Below are positions 20,085 through 33,691 of a DNA stretch of 64,000 bases, one piece after another (the first letter of the stretch is position 1; each line of letters starts with the position of its first letter). Location: contig WHVY01000002.1 of the NCBI GenBank assembly GCA_022266195.1, positions 759,001-823,000 of the forward strand, read 5' to 3'. The translations under genes and the position numbers were made by a program. Source of the DNA: Tetranychus cinnabarinus. Taxonomy: Eukaryota > Arthropoda > Arachnida > Trombidiformes > Tetranychidae. A model generated the notes under the pieces. The model was not told where the DNA came from, did no database searches, and saw nothing but the letters and a program-made list of their open reading frames with translations.

Positions 20085-23000
20085 ATGGCTATAGCATCTT
20101 TATTTATTTTAGGTAAGTTTAAATACACTTTACCATCAAATTTGTATCATAAAACGGTCTGTTACTTCTGAATAACTAATGATCCTCTCCTTTGCTTCAA
20201 CTTGCTTTGCATTCTTAATTTTGACGTTTGACGGTTGAAGATTTTTCCCTCTCTCTTTCTCTTACTCTCTTTTCCTTCTTTCTTTTCTTTCTCTGCCAGT
20301 TAGGAAATACTTTTCTTTCTTTTCCTTTGGGCTAAACGCTTTTACACATCTATGAATTTGAAAGAAATTAGATTTAAATGTTATCTCATTGTACAGACGA
20401 TTCACTTTTTCTCTCTTTTAATTATCTTGATCAAAGTGTGAACACTGTATTGATCATACTCTACAGAGGTACCACTCCCCGAGCCACTTGAAAATGATCA
20501 ATGTGATGATATTAGATTGTTCATAATTCACACACATTTCCCCTTTATTTGAACAGACAATTTGTTAAACCATCAAATTTTTCTTCGGTTAATCACTTGT
20601 TTAGTCTGTTATTCCTAATTTTGCCCTTTTTTCCTTATTTAAAATCTAGTCTCTTCCTGTTATAAGTTGGAAAGTACTTGTAACAGAAGGTGTGAAAAGT
20701 TCATTTTTAATTTTTATTAACATAGAATATGATTAAATTTTTTGCTGAAATTTATTTGAACTCATTTTTTAAAACTGATTTTTGTAATTGTTCAATTACA
20801 TTGCATAATGATTCCTTGCGTTTTTATACCTTTCCTGAGTATGTTATCTTTTATGTTTACAAAATTTTTCCTATCACATCTCAAGAGTAAATGTAGTCAA
20901 GAGAGAGAGAGAAATCTTTATATTACTAACAAACTGAATCATAGTTTATCTATTAATATTGTTTATTTTTCTCCTGTTTTCAGGTCTCCTTGGATTGCAT
21001 TACCATGGAGCATTATCAGCTACCTCCGATAGCACATCTAGTCAATGGAATCGTCCCATTTATGGTACATCTCCATATGATGCTTCAAGTTATCCTGGAT
21101 CTCAGTATTACCAGCAAGAAAATCAACATTCAAAGCCTATTTCCGGAAGATTATTAGAAGGTGTATATGGTCATTCAGATCGTCGGTGTAAACAGGCATT
21201 AGAAAATAAAAGACCACAAGAACTGATCACTGTCGAAACGAAATACGGATCTTATGCAGGCAGAATTTCGTACCTTTGTGATGCTCCAGGTTTACCAGTT
21301 TGGTCTAGACCAGGATCACCTTCAAATAGATTGATTAGTTGGCAATATGAAGTTGCCGTATTTTTGGGAATACCTTATGCTCGACCGCCATTAACAGAGC
21401 ATGGACTGCGTTTCAAGGTGAGATACCTTGCAACTTTGCTTCTTTACCATGAAGAATCAAATTTGTGGCAGACAGATCAGGTTAACCAGTCAGTCTGCCC
21501 ATCAATCACAGTAAAAACAATTGAACCATTAAGTTCCAAATTAGATACTTTTGTGTACATTATTTACTTATCTCTCAACACATCTGAAACTAGAAATTAC
21601 TTCACAAGTTAGTGCAAAAATCTATACAATTTAATTTGCTGCCAACTAATTGTGGTCAAAATTAATCTAAATGTGATTGATGTATCAGCTAAATAGATCT
21701 ATTATTTATAAATGTATCAATTTAATGATGTTTGTTATAAATTGCAGTCTCCACAGCCACCATCATATAAAGGATCTTGGAGTGCAGATAGATTCCGTCC
21801 GTCTTGTCCTCAGCCATCTCAATATACAGGAGCTGACAAAATGATTTACGAAGTTAATGAAGATTGTCTCTATTTAAATATTTACACACCAAAGGTAAGT
21901 CATAACATTAATTTAATGTTGAATTTTGAATTGAAAATAGCCCAATGACAAACCCTTTAAATTAAATCAAATTGTCATCAGTCATTCACTTGACCCATTT
22001 GAGTTTTCTGTTTTTACTCATTATTCAAAATTATTCCAACCCACGTAGTTGCCATTCACAATTTACCTTTTATTGTTAGTGAAAAAAAGGTAAACTTAAT
22101 CATCGTATTCTTTCATATTTTTGCTTTAAAACAGTTGAATATTTATTAAATAGCCATCAAACTTTGATTTAAATTATTCAATAAAAGTTTCGCTGTACTG
22201 TTTTAATGATGAGGAATGAACAAAACGTATTTTACAACTTTTTTGGCGGGCTTTTGTTTTCATTAATTCAAACCAGGGTTGAACACGATCAGTAACTGGA
22301 TCCCAATTAATTAGACAGGGTAAAAGAAAGAGGAAGGAGTCAAATGAAAGTAGATAGAGGAAAACAAGCTTTCCAGATTTGTAATTGCTTATTGTATTAT
22401 TGTATTGTATTCATTGTAAAGGTGATTTGATACTTTCAATGTTTAAGCCTGCAAAATTATTTACAATGTATGATATTTAGACTTAATAAGCTTGATATTA
22501 TGTCATTATATGGCTCAATTTCAAATTACAAGGGATTTGGCACCTTGATAATTATCCACTTGACTGCATTTAAATCTTATTTCCGTATCAATCCATCTAT
22601 AATCAGTAAAGAAACTTACTTTTTATACATTTATTTCATTTTAAATCTACTCTTTTCTAATCATAAAATGATCATTTCATCAACAGGCTTCAGAGAACAA
22701 GGAAAAACCTAGTCCAGTTATGATCTACATTCATGATGGTAATTTTATACACGGATCCGGGAATCGATTCCCTGGTCATATGCTTGCTGCTTCGCAAGAT
22801 GTTGTAGTAGTCACTTTTAATTATCGTTTAGGAATATTAGGTAAAGATAAAGATGTTTTTTCGAAAGAATTTGCTTTAACATTTTAATTTCTTTCTGCTC
22901 ATCTAAAAGGATTTTTTGCCACTGCCGATGAATCATCTCCAGGAAATTACGGAATATTGGATCAAATTCAACTCATACATTGGGTTCGTGAGAATATACG

Positions 23001-25865
23001 TAAATTTGGCGGTGATCCTGAAATGATTACTCTTTTTGGTCCTGGTGCTGGTGCTGCTAGTGCTGGTATCCTGGCAATATCACCTCTTAGTCGAAAGTAT
23101 ATCAAGCGAGTTATTGCTCAAAGTGGTTCCGCAGTTGCTCCTTGGGCATCTATTAATGAACCAATTATGATTAGAAACATGTCAATTGTGGTTGGAGCTG
23201 CTTATGGATGTAGCACACCTTTGACACGTAACCTTGTTGAATGTCTTAAAAGTCGTAGCTCATCTGACATTCCGATTGCTGCTGTTGCCAATCAAGTTGG
23301 ATGGTTACCCTTTGCCCCGGTGCCAGACATGACAACACGACCTTTAGGAACAGAGGTATTACCCGATACGCCTGAGGTTATTTTACAGAAAGGATTTCCT
23401 GTTGATGATATCCATTTAGATGGTTACCTGACAGGAGTAACAAGAGATGAAGGATCAGCAATGGTATACAGTGATGAAGAAATAAAGCTCAATGACTATC
23501 AAGTTACACTTGAAACTTTGGAAGAAAAAATTGAAAAGTATTTAAAAATATACAACGCAACACTAAATCCAGAGGCTTTTAAATCAGCTCTTCGCTTCAT
23601 GTACACTCCACCCGTAGATCCAACAAACGGAACACAAATTCGACAAGGACTCATTGACGTAAGTCTATCTCAGAAGATACTAATTATTTTCTGTTTGTAT
23701 TATTACAACAGTGATGAACACATTGTCGTTGAAAAGATCACAAACCTTAAGAAAAGATCTTAACATGACCTCACCCTGTTTTCATTGCTCATTGCTCTTG
23801 GAAAGTCTTTTCATAAAGACTTCACTCTCTCCCATTATGTTTAGTTTGATGTCTTTAACGTGATTTTTGGTTCTCGTTAACCTTAAAAGTGACCTTTCAA
23901 GGATAGCGATCATAACTTGTACCCTTTCTTAAGTTTTAGTTGCTCAGATTTTTTGTCTATTCAATGTTACTTTTAAACTTTTATTGCTCTCATAATAATG
24001 TAGTTACAATGTTTTCATTTCCGCTTCATCATTTCTTTATTTCCATCTTCTTTTCTCACTGTTTCATTTTTTCTCCCTTATCCTTGAGTGAGGCCCTTTC
24101 AAGCAAAGTTAACTTGAAAAAATATCAAAATGACCTCAACTTAACGTCACTTGATTACCTCTTCAACTATCAACTAAGGGCAACCCTTAATTAACTTTTA
24201 ACTAAATGATTTCACTCTGCGTTTATGGTGAAATCAAGTTTAATTTCCCTTCCTCCAATGCTTTTTCATTCAAAATACCTGTTAGTCTTCAAATCATCTT
24301 GATTTTATCTATTCATTATATAAAATTAAATCAATATAATTTGGTCTACACTTTAAACTGTTTTAATGGTTGTTAATGTTTTCCCTTCTTTGTCTACCTT
24401 ACTCTAATAATGGTATGAACTCTATCTGATCTTTACTCATATTTACCTTTTCTTTTTTATAGATGTATACAGATTCATGGAATGTGGCTGGAGTTGATAA
24501 AATGATGAAATTGATGGTAAAAAATAAGATTAAAACATACATGTATGTTTTAAATTACACCATTGAAAGTTTGCATTGGCCAAGGTGGATGGGTACGTTA
24601 TCAGCCTCACAGAGTTAACATATTTAAATGAATTTATCGTTTGATCTTTTTTCATCGTTTATCCTTTTTCAATCTTAACTCTTGTTTCTTTATTTTAAAA
24701 TTTTTCAGGAGTTCCTCATGATACGGAATATTTTTTAATTTCTGGAGCTCCCTTTATGGATGACCAGTTTTACCCTAAAATGTATCATCTAGACAGAGTA
24801 AAATGGAAAGAAGATGATCGTAACATGAGTACATTCTTCATGAAGGCTTGGGCTGACTTTGCTCGTCACGGTGATCCCACTCCAGTTGCTTTGTTTAACA
24901 ATATCCTCTGGAAACCAGTTGATCCTGCCACACTCCAATACCTATCTGTAAACACAACCAATTATACTAGTATAATGCATCGAGACTATAAGCAAAGAGA
25001 AGCCAAATTTTGGAATGAATATATACCCGAATTAGTAGGGCAACCAAAACCCATTTGGCCTCCACTCTATCAACCAATAGAGGGCGAATTGAGAATGTAC
25101 AGGGCTTCTTTATGGGCTATCGTGGCCATTCTAGTGATCCTCACATTCATATCAGCTCTGTGTTCATGCCTCTATTGTAAAGCCAAAAGGTAAAGTAAAA
25201 TTGACAAATTTTCATTGATTTCTGCACTTGACTTTCATATGTGACATAAGGCTTCATATGGATTAAATTTGAGTAAATTAGAGCCACAAGAGGATAGAAA
25301 AAGGATTAAGTTTTCTATCACCTTTGATCCAAAAGTATTTACCCTGAGAAATAGAATACTTTAGAGTCTTTTCCATTCTCTCAACTTCTCTTCGTTACAT
25401 TTGGATTGGTCAAGCTCACTTGCAGTCAACCGTTTTTATTGTTATGCAAACACTCCATTGTAATACTTGAGCAACTTTCTTATCACTTATTTTGACAAAA
25501 GAATCCATTGTCATATCAATTTTCATATTGTTTTATGCTTATCGCATCTATTTTTATATTCACTTGCCTGTCATCAGTCATTACTTGCTAACGCTTTGCT
25601 TTTATTTATTTTTGTTTATTTTCATTTGCACAGAGATCGAGTCGGCAATGCTGCTCTTGATTACAATTTTCCCGATATAACTGCCATTGGAACACAATAC
25701 AGTGCTCCATCAACCCGAGCCAATTCAGAGATATCATTATCCAGTCGCACTAGAGCAGATTATGCACAAACTCATAAACTCATGCCAAGTGGTAAAGACA
25801 AATACAAGCCAATCGACAAAGCATTCCGTCCCAAGACTCACAGGGATAGACAAACTCGAGTTTGA
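20085..25865 (+). CDS. Gli: Gliotactin (catalytically dead cholinesterase-like adhesion protein of tricellular junctions)
   Basis: Eight exons: 20085-20112, 20984-21417, 21748-21894, 22687-22840, 22910-23658, 24463-24592, 24709-25189, 25634-25865; 784 aa. Exon 1 is only 28 bases and joins exon 2 to form a signal peptide (MAIASLFILGLLGLHY...). The extracellular carboxylesterase-like domain has the active-site serine motif replaced by FGPGAG (about residues 297-302), exactly as in insect gliotactin, so it cannot hydrolyse esters. Later family wording includes YVLNYTIESLHWPRW, SGAPFMDDQFYP and NMSTFFMKAW. A single transmembrane helix lies near 682-702, followed by a cytosolic tail of about 80 residues ending in QTRV, a class I PDZ-binding motif. 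In insects the protein seals tricellular corners of septate junctions in epithelia and glia. Confidence 0.9.
20249..20316 (+). repeat. Long polypyrimidine tract in gliotactin intron 1
   Basis: An almost pure C/T run (CCCTCTCTCTTTCTCTTACT and on) lies in the first intron. It is simple sequence; it could bind polypyrimidine-binding splicing factors, but that is inference. Confidence 0.5.
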
Positions 25866-27074
25866 CTAAATGCCTATTAAACTGTTTGTCACAATGACCA
25901 TTCCATTTTCAGTGTTCAAAACCTTTCCTTAACAAAATAAGGAAAGGGGCTCTCTTAAAGTCTATTCAGATACCTCACTCATTCAATATTCAAGTTCATT
26001 TGAATATTATCAAGTTATATCATTGAATAATATAACTATCGACAAACATATAATTAATGTGGTACTCTTAATGTCTATCTATTTTAGAGAACTCCAATCA
26101 TGACTGATGTCAAATGAACGTCGCCAGTGTTGAATGTTTTTTGTTTTTTTTTGTTTGATTATTTTTATTTCAGCGCATCTGGCAGTATTTAATTCACAAG
26201 GCCAAAGGTTATCAAAGATAAACTCACACATATTTACACATAAACTACACATAAGTACGCTTTTTGGTATCACCACGCATCAATTATATGTGCCTTTACA
26301 GTACAATCATGTTCAATTGATCTTTTTTTTCATGTAAAGTATTCATTTCTTTGTGAATCACCAAATCAAAAACTATATACTTGATCATTTTGATTAATAA
26401 AACACTGTTTTCATTAACTTTGAATGTTGAAATAATTGTTGCATGCCATTAACCATTATTAGGCTCTTTAGTTATTTCTGGCTTGAAATCATCAATATTT
26501 ATAACAGGAAAATAATTTGGCAGCAGCAAGATTGAAATGAGATTAATTAAGATTCTTGAAGATAAATCTTGTTCATTAAGAAATGATGATATCAATGTTA
26601 AATTAATGGCTTATTATTGGAGGTAATTGATATAAAAAATGCATTAATAATCAGTTAATTAAACGAATCATAAGTGGTTGATAACAACTATTCAATAGAG
26701 GTAACAATGGGAAGTTAAAATGAAACAAAAGGTTGATGAGAAACAGTAAAAATAATAGTTTTAACAATTTGATGCACAACTTTGTTCATTGTTAAAATGA
26801 TTAGGAATCGGGAAGGAAATAGTTACAATAAATTATTTAAAACAATAATTTGTTATCTCAGGGTTACAGTATTAATAATAACTAAACTAATTTTACAATA
26901 AATTGTAAGCTACAATCAAAAGGTAAAGCATTAATTAACAGCCGTTTTACCAGTCGCCATCTACTGTAATTATTTTACAGATGAACAGATTAAAAAATCA
27001 TAGATGGAGACTGTGAAAATTGTTTTAACCGGTACTTCAACGCTTTAACATTTCAAATGTTTAATTTTAATTGC
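25866..27074. other. Convergent intergenic region after gliotactin
   Basis: AT-rich with the gliotactin 3' UTR (AATAAA near 26396) and the 3' UTR of the minus-strand gene at 27075. No coding region is supported. Confidence 0.35.
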
Positions 27075-27713
27075 TCAGTATTTAGTCGATTCAAAAGGGA
27101 CAAGGCCTGTGAAAGGTCTTGACCCACCAGCCTCCATAACTCCTGGAGTATCTATTTCAGTATCTCCTTTAAGATTACGATTAAGCAAAAGCGCCGGTAA
27201 TTTTGTTTCTGGTCTTGACATTGTTCCAATTGATTTTCGTTCTTCATTAGACACTTCATCAGACATTTGAAACTCCTGATTATCATGTGCTTTAGTATCT
27301 TTATTCATTCCAACTTGATCCAGGTTTCCCTCGAAACGCTCCTCATTGGTATCATTTTTAACCTTCCGTGTTGGACTCATTTGACCATGTTTGGATCGTT
27401 TGTGGCTAAATCCATAAAATAGACAAGAGATGATTAGCAGAATAGCTCCAGCAAAAACAAAATACTTCCATTCCTGTCTTAACCATGAATTAATCCTTTT
27501 CCATATTGATTCATTTTTTAATGATGATGAAGTTGATGATGAATCATTTTTGGATAGATGTTCTGTCATAATAGACGGTAGGTCAATATTGTCAGGTATG
27601 TCTGCCGGTGAAAATGTTTTGTTTAATGATGAATGCAATAGGGATGCAGAAACACACAAAAACAAAAACATTGAAATAATTAACATGATATATATTTGGT
27701 TTGAAGATTTCAT
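27075..27713 (-). CDS. Unknown type I membrane protein
   Basis: Single exon of 212 aa. A signal peptide covers about residues 1-24, followed by a short luminal/extracellular part of some 60 residues with possible N-glycosylation sites (NKT, NES) and a Ser-rich stretch. A transmembrane helix lies at about 84-102. The cytosolic tail of about 110 residues is polar, rich in Lys, Glu, Asn and Arg. No domain or family is recognised. The full start-to-stop frame with a credible signal peptide and membrane anchor supports a real gene. Confidence 0.6.
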   Translation of the reverse strand: MKSSNQIYIMLIISMFLFLCVSASLLHSSLNKTFSPADIPDNIDLPSIMTEHLSKNDSSSTSSSLKNESIWKRINSWLRQEWKYFVFAGAILLIISCLFYGFSHKRSKHGQMSPTRKVKNDTNEERFEGNLDQVGMNKDTKAHDNQEFQMSDEVSNEERKSIGTMSRPETKLPALLLNRNLKGDTEIDTPGVMEAGGSRPFTGLVPFESTKY

Positions 27714-28647
27714 TATGATAAGCTTTTAACTATTAAAATGATAAATTAACTGTTGAATCGACTATTTAAAATGTTGAAGTGTTATAATTTTGAAGGACAA
27801 GCATGAACTTCTTATATTTAGCATAGAACTGTTTTTATTGAATCACTGGTTCTATTGTTTTTATTGTCTTCAATTTCAATACATTCTGATGAGACAATCA
27901 ACTGACAATTAACGATAAAATTCAATATTAACCATTGATTAGAACCATAGAGACATTGTCTTTATCAAAACTCTCTCATAATTATCTTCATCTCTTCAAC
28001 TTATATATATATTTCAATGTTTATTGCTACCTGTTGTCTTAAGAGGTCTTTTATTAACATTAACTAATTTTCAATTAGGTTAATGTACCTTAATTTTATT
28101 ATTATGCCCACTTGAAATTAATCTTTCATTAAAAGTTTTCTTCATAATCTTCACTGTCATTTGTCTCATCTTTAATAACCTTTCAGAGTGACAGAATCAA
28201 AGTTTGCTGACTTTCATTTACTTTTGATAATTTTGTGATCAATCTTACAATTATCAATTTCTTGAATATTGACATTGGTATATTCACTGCTGAACTTGGA
28301 GTTAACTAACAGTCCAAGTAAGCCATGTTTAATCCAGCAATCTACCTAAATCAATATGTCAATATAGTTGATCAAGGTTGACATTTTTATCAATTGTTGC
28401 ACAAACAATTTCATTTTTGTTTGATTTGGATTCAGTTATCAATGTTTTAAGCCATAGTTGTTTTAGTCAAACTCAATTACATCGTTTGATAGTGTTTGAA
28501 ATAAGTTTTTGCTGTTGATTATTAAGAAAAATAAAAAAGTAAAATTTATTATTGAATAAATTTGGGATAAATAAAGTATTGTATTGGTGGTAATTGAGTG
28601 ATTTAAATTTTGTATCTATGATTGTTAACAGTCATTGTATTACTGTG
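27714..28647. other. Intergenic between two minus-strand genes
   Basis: AT-rich. It includes upstream sequence of the 27075-27713 gene and the 3' UTR of the next gene, with a TTTATT candidate polyadenylation signal near 28543. No coding region seen. Confidence 0.35.
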
Positions 28648-31600
28648 TTAAAAAATTTTCCTTAAACCAGAGAAAAGTCCAGTGTTCTTTTTAGCTACAG
28701 GTGATGCAGTTGTACCCTCGGGTGATGAAGATGTTCCAGATGATCCAGATGATTCAGATGGCTTCTCAGTAACCGAGTTGGTTGGCCCTGGATTGAAAAA
28801 ATTAAAAATAGGATCTACCATACCGTTTGATCCTGGACGATTAACAAATGGATTGAGATAAGCACCATTTGGTCCAGTTAACATTGGGATTTGAGGAGGA
28901 GAGGGTTGAGGATGAGATAAACCAGATGAAGGTGGAGAAGCAAAGGCCATTGCTGCTTGAGAGGCTGAACTTTCCATCTTCTCACTGGTGTTAGGTTTTC
29001 TGAATGATTCAGCAAATGCTAAATCAGTTGAGGGCATGAAAGGTCTATACAAAGGATAAGGTGATCTAAAAGCAAACCCGGAAGTATAAGGTGAAGGGTA
29101 GGCCATTTTAAGAGGATAAGACATTGATGGCGAACTCATCATGGAGCCAAAAGTAAATGGGCTTCGAACAGAAACTGGCATCATTGAGCTGCTTGAAGGG
29201 AGACCACCATAAGAGTAACTGTAAGGAGATGGAGGTGGTGGTGGAGCGGTTGACATGAGAGGTCGTGGACCATAAGCACCACCGTAGCCATAACCGCCGA
29301 ATGAGTATGAAGGTCGAAGGGTAGAGGCATGAGGTCTTAATCCATTTCCACCCCAACTAAACCATGTTGATGGTCGAGGTTGTGGCATAGGGGAATGCAT
29401 TGGAACTGATGGTGGAGGTGGTTGAGGGTGAGTATGATGATGAGTGTGTGGCTTATAATATGGAATGGCATCATCGAAGAAACTTGATGGCAAAGATGAT
29501 AATGGAATTGTTTCTGCTGAAGTTGTTAAACCAAATGGACTTCGATATCTGTTGGGTCTAGATGATGATTTGTATCCAGAGCCGCTGCCAAATAATGATG
29601 ATAACCAACCTCTGTCTGAGGAAGATGGTGATTCCCATTCAGAAAACTCAGGCCATGAAGCTGATGAAGACATGAAGTGTTGCTTAGTTCGATATCTTGG
29701 TCGATAACCTGAATACTTTTGTCTTGGAGGTAAATCACGATCATAGTTTTCATGACTGTGAGTTGTTGGTGGTGGCGGTGGTGGTGGTGGACCATCAGAA
29801 TGTTTCATGTCATGAGATGGGTTGTGTCGATCACCATCGGGAATTCGTCCTCGATAATCTTCTCCAGAACTTGATGAGCCACTTGGTGGTGGAGGTGGAG
29901 GGCCAGATTCATATGAATCTACATATCCTGAATCAACGCCTGAGCTTGATCCAGATGGATAGTCTGGTGGTGCGAAATCGTCGTAGTTGGATGAAGATGA
30001 AAACTCTGGTTCTCGGTGTCGGGAGTTTGATCCAACGCGGAATCCATATCGAGTTCGAGTACGAGGGTTATCAGAGTTGTATGAAGAGTAACGTCCTCCA
30101 CTGCCGCTTCCAGAATTACCATTTCCAGAGTTACTTCCCATGGAAGATGAAGATCCGTCATTAGATGAACCAGAATTAGAGCCAGATGAAGGAGCTTCAT
30201 AATTATTTGAAGTTGCTGCAGCAGTTAAATCAACCATTTCCATATTGGTTACGGAGGTAGACATTGGTGATGATTTAATTTCATCAGATTGATGGTTAAT
30301 TGATTGCATATGACTAGGTTGAGCTGATCCAGGTTTATCTAAATCTTGTGAACCAATAGATTGTCCAATCTGTTTAGACCAACCCTTAGTGTCACCAGAA
30401 TATTTTGATTGATCACCAGACCAACCAACTCGTTTCAAAACTTCTGGTGAACTGATATTATCTGAAGATGGTTTGTTGGCTGATATTTCAGAGACTGAAT
30501 TATCGTTAGACTCTTTTACGGAGTTAGATGCGGCAGCGTTAGACGATCCAGCCAATGAGCCAGATGAATACAAAGCCATTGGAAAGTCTTCATCGCTCAG
30601 TGGTAATAATTCAGCTTTTGCCCAAAGGCTTGATAAACCAGAAGCAATATCTCCAGACGTCAGGGCTTGAGCCAAAGGAAGAGCTGGTATTGAATCGTCT
30701 GATCTATTTTTAGACTGGTTAGGAATGGTGACAAATACCTTTGGAGTTGTACTGGCATCTTCTGATTTGATAAAAGCACTTTGCTGACAAGTAACCAGAA
30801 AGTAAATTAGAAGATATTTCTGTGAAAAATGAAAGAAATAAAAATTAGACTATATTTTGATATAGGACCAAGATAGTTATCATTAAATTGATCAAGCAAA
30901 ATCGCTTCAACCATTTCTGAATCACACACCAACCTAATTATGAGATGAAGATTTTCACCAATTCATAGAAATAGAGTTAGAAGTTGAATTAAATTAAATC
31001 ATGAGTATGAAACATTCATTAATAATAAAACACAACGAGCGCAACAATGAAACCGTTAATAATAAACAATAGTTATCAATATCGATGAACCAAGATTGAT
31101 TTAAAAGATATAAGATAACAGATATATTGGATAATGAATACAACTAAGAATCGATCTACAAACGAGAATCTTAATTTTTAATTAATAATTGAGCAAATAA
31201 ATCTTTAATCATGATCTGAGTGCACATGAATGATTAAAATCTTGATTATCAACAAATCCTTTCAATGTTTATAAATCTAATGGTTAAACAGTAAGACAAA
31301 TAGATGTAAACATATACTGATGATGACTTTGTTAGTCTTAATGATCTTATAAATTGAATCTTGTCTTTCAAGTCTTCATACTTGTCATAACAATTGTCAT
31401 TTTGATTCATCTTAATCATTAACCAACAAAACCATGTTTCATTTCAATTATTAACACACAAAAAACCATCAACTAACAAGTGAAAAAATCAACGAACCAT
31501 TGTAAACTACATTTAATCAAAAAGTGATCTAATAATATCCATTTTTGGGATCCAATTTTAACTGTTTATCCTAAATTTTAGGGTTCCTCATTCCCATCAT

Positions 31601-33348
31601 CCTGAACAGAATCAATTTTAATCATAATCACATGAATAATCTCAATAATAATAGTATTTACCTTTCAATTTTCAGGCTTTACATCATAAACTTGACCTTA
31701 ACCTGTTCAACTTATTAATTCATCAAACCATATCTAATTGCCAACAACTTAGCAAGTTGATCAATAGTTGATTAAATTGAACCCAAGTGAGGATGAAATG
31801 AAAATACTTACAAATGCAATGAAAAATAAATCAAATCAAAACTCAATGTCCAACTCAAAGGAATCAACAATTTTCAATGGACAGACAAAATTGATGCAAA
31901 ACCAATGTAATTAAGGTCAACAACAAACTAGATTAACCCGTAAAGTGTGAAAAGCTCAACATGAGATTAAACTCTAATCATTTGTTAATTGTTACTAAAT
32001 AGTGTTGATGAGAACCTACAAAATGTAATTTACATTAATGTAAACCTTTATGTATTCACTCATTAACAGGACAAGGAAGAGTTTAAATGATAATCTTGAA
32101 TGAAAAGAAGCTAACATCGGAATAAGGTGAGAATCGGAATGAACTTGAAATTCTTTTATCCATGAAATGTTAATAATATTATTAATAACGACAATAAGAG
32201 TAACAATAATGGGAAAGTCAAAAATTGATTCAAACAGTGAACAGTTAACAACATTATTAATCATTATTGTTATTGCCTTACAATTTCAATACTAATATTA
32301 TTTTGTATTACAATGTTTTTGTAACAAATTCAATGAAACGAAGCCAAAATTAGAGGCCGTTAAGTGATCATCATAATGATGATCATGTCGTCTTCAGTAT
32401 CATCAACTGAATCTTAAAAATTAACGCTCCTCTGAGTTTACTGATCATCATGAAAAAAAACTGAATAAATAGAAGCTTCTCTCTTATATTTCACCCAAAA
32501 TTCACGGTTTAAAGATTTTTTTAGCTTCCTTCTTCAATCTCACCTGAAATGTGAAGCTTATCATCTCAATGAACCGGCAAATTGGGTAAAAATTAAGACG
32601 ATTCTGATGTTGATCATCAACATCATCATTATCATGTTCATGATCATGTTCAAGAGTCAAGAAGGAACCGGATAATTTGTTACGGTTAACAACATTCGCT
32701 CCAATCAATGACAATTTCAATTTACCCAAATTTTTTACATTTTTTTCATTCTTTCAATTATTTATGTTTAAATTTAATAACAAGTTAATTCTCAATCAAT
32801 CATTAGCAATTCAAACCTAAATCTTCATTTAAAATCAAAATTCATTTTTTTCAGGTTTGTGTTGCTATTAAACTAACTGTCTGTCAAATTTGACAAGTGA
32901 ATATTGAAAAAAAATCAGTCTAAAACAAGACAATTTATGCTCTACTTGATGATAAAAAATCGCAGGAAAAAAATTCTCGTTAATCGTCTAATTAAAGCAA
33001 TTAGCTGTTAATGAAATGCTCTTCAACCCAAAATTAACAGAAAATCAAAAGCAAAATTGAATATCAAAGATGAATTGGAAAGCATCAAGAAAATCGAGAC
33101 TGAATATAACATTGAATTGTTATTAAATCATAAAAATGGAAACAATCGACAATAATTTTAAATTAGACTGAATTTCTTGTCAGATTTACTGCGTTTTGCT
33201 CGTTAAAATACTGTTATTTAGCGTTCGATTGTCTACTGATTGTATTGGAATTGGAAATTTGGTTAAATTTGAAATTATCAAAATTACAGATTGAGTTGAA
33301 ATCCAGAAAAGGTTGAGATACAAAAGACACAAAATTTACCTTAACCAT
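28648..33348 (-). CDS. Secreted Ser/Gly/Pro/Tyr-rich low-complexity protein (cuticle, matrix or silk-like)
   Basis: Main exon 28648-30819 is joined to a 9-base first coding exon at 33340-33348 (ATGGTTAAG, donor GTAAAT). The acceptor at 30820 follows TTTTTCACAG. The join yields MVKKYLLIYFLVTCQQS, a clean signal peptide, and a protein of 726 aa. The body is Ser/Gly/Asn-rich, then has poly-Pro runs (PPPPPPPP), HTHHHTHPQPPPP and a Gly/Tyr stretch (GGYGYGGAYGP), ending in a basic SGLRKIF. It has almost no cysteines. Composition resembles extracellular structural proteins; no chitin-binding R&R consensus is visible. An alternative 18-base first exon at 35637-35654 is described separately. The 2.5-kb intron holds nothing recognisable. 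Confidence 0.7.
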
Positions 33349-33620
33349 TGTGAGTGTTGAGTATTTGAAAGATAAACTGTAATTCCTCGTAACAAAAAGT
33401 CCAATCGTATATAAATCACAATTGCCAAAGATTGAAGCACAAACAAATCACCATTCACAACAATTAATAATCAATGATTAAACAGTGAGAGAAGCAAGAT
33501 TTAAAGGGAAAATAAAATACAAAAGATTCACTTCATAATATCATGTTAAATGTTGTCGTTGCGGCTGCTGAATATGAAACAAACCAACAGTTGACCGAGT
33601 TACATTATATATGGAAGGGG
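33349..33620 (-). promoter_or_regulatory. Promoter and 5' UTR of the Ser/Gly/Pro-rich secreted gene
   Basis: On the minus strand a TATATAA (33605-33611) precedes an initiator-like TTCAGC near 33567-33573. The likely 5' UTR then runs to the ATG at 33348 and contains a tiny upstream frame (ATG ATA TTA TGA). The spacing fits a TATA promoter; the exact start is not determined. Confidence 0.5.
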
Positions 33621-33660
33621 CGAATCCCACCTCTTCTACCTCACCCACAATCTCACCCTC

Positions 33661-33691
33661 TCATCATCACCATCATCATCATACAACTATG
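33661..33691. repeat. CAT trinucleotide microsatellite
   Basis: A short ATC/CAT run in non-coding sequence upstream of the 33340 first exon. Similar TCATCA runs recur in this intergenic region. Confidence 0.5.

Noticed and set aside
22957..23658. Active carboxylesterase or acetylcholinesterase
   Set aside because: The nucleophile serine is replaced in FGPGAG, and the membrane anchor plus PDZ tail fit gliotactin.
29465..30670. Several open frames on the plus strand and in other minus frames
   Set aside because: They are antisense or shifted readings of the Ser/Gly/Pro-rich gene, whose biased codons keep other frames open.
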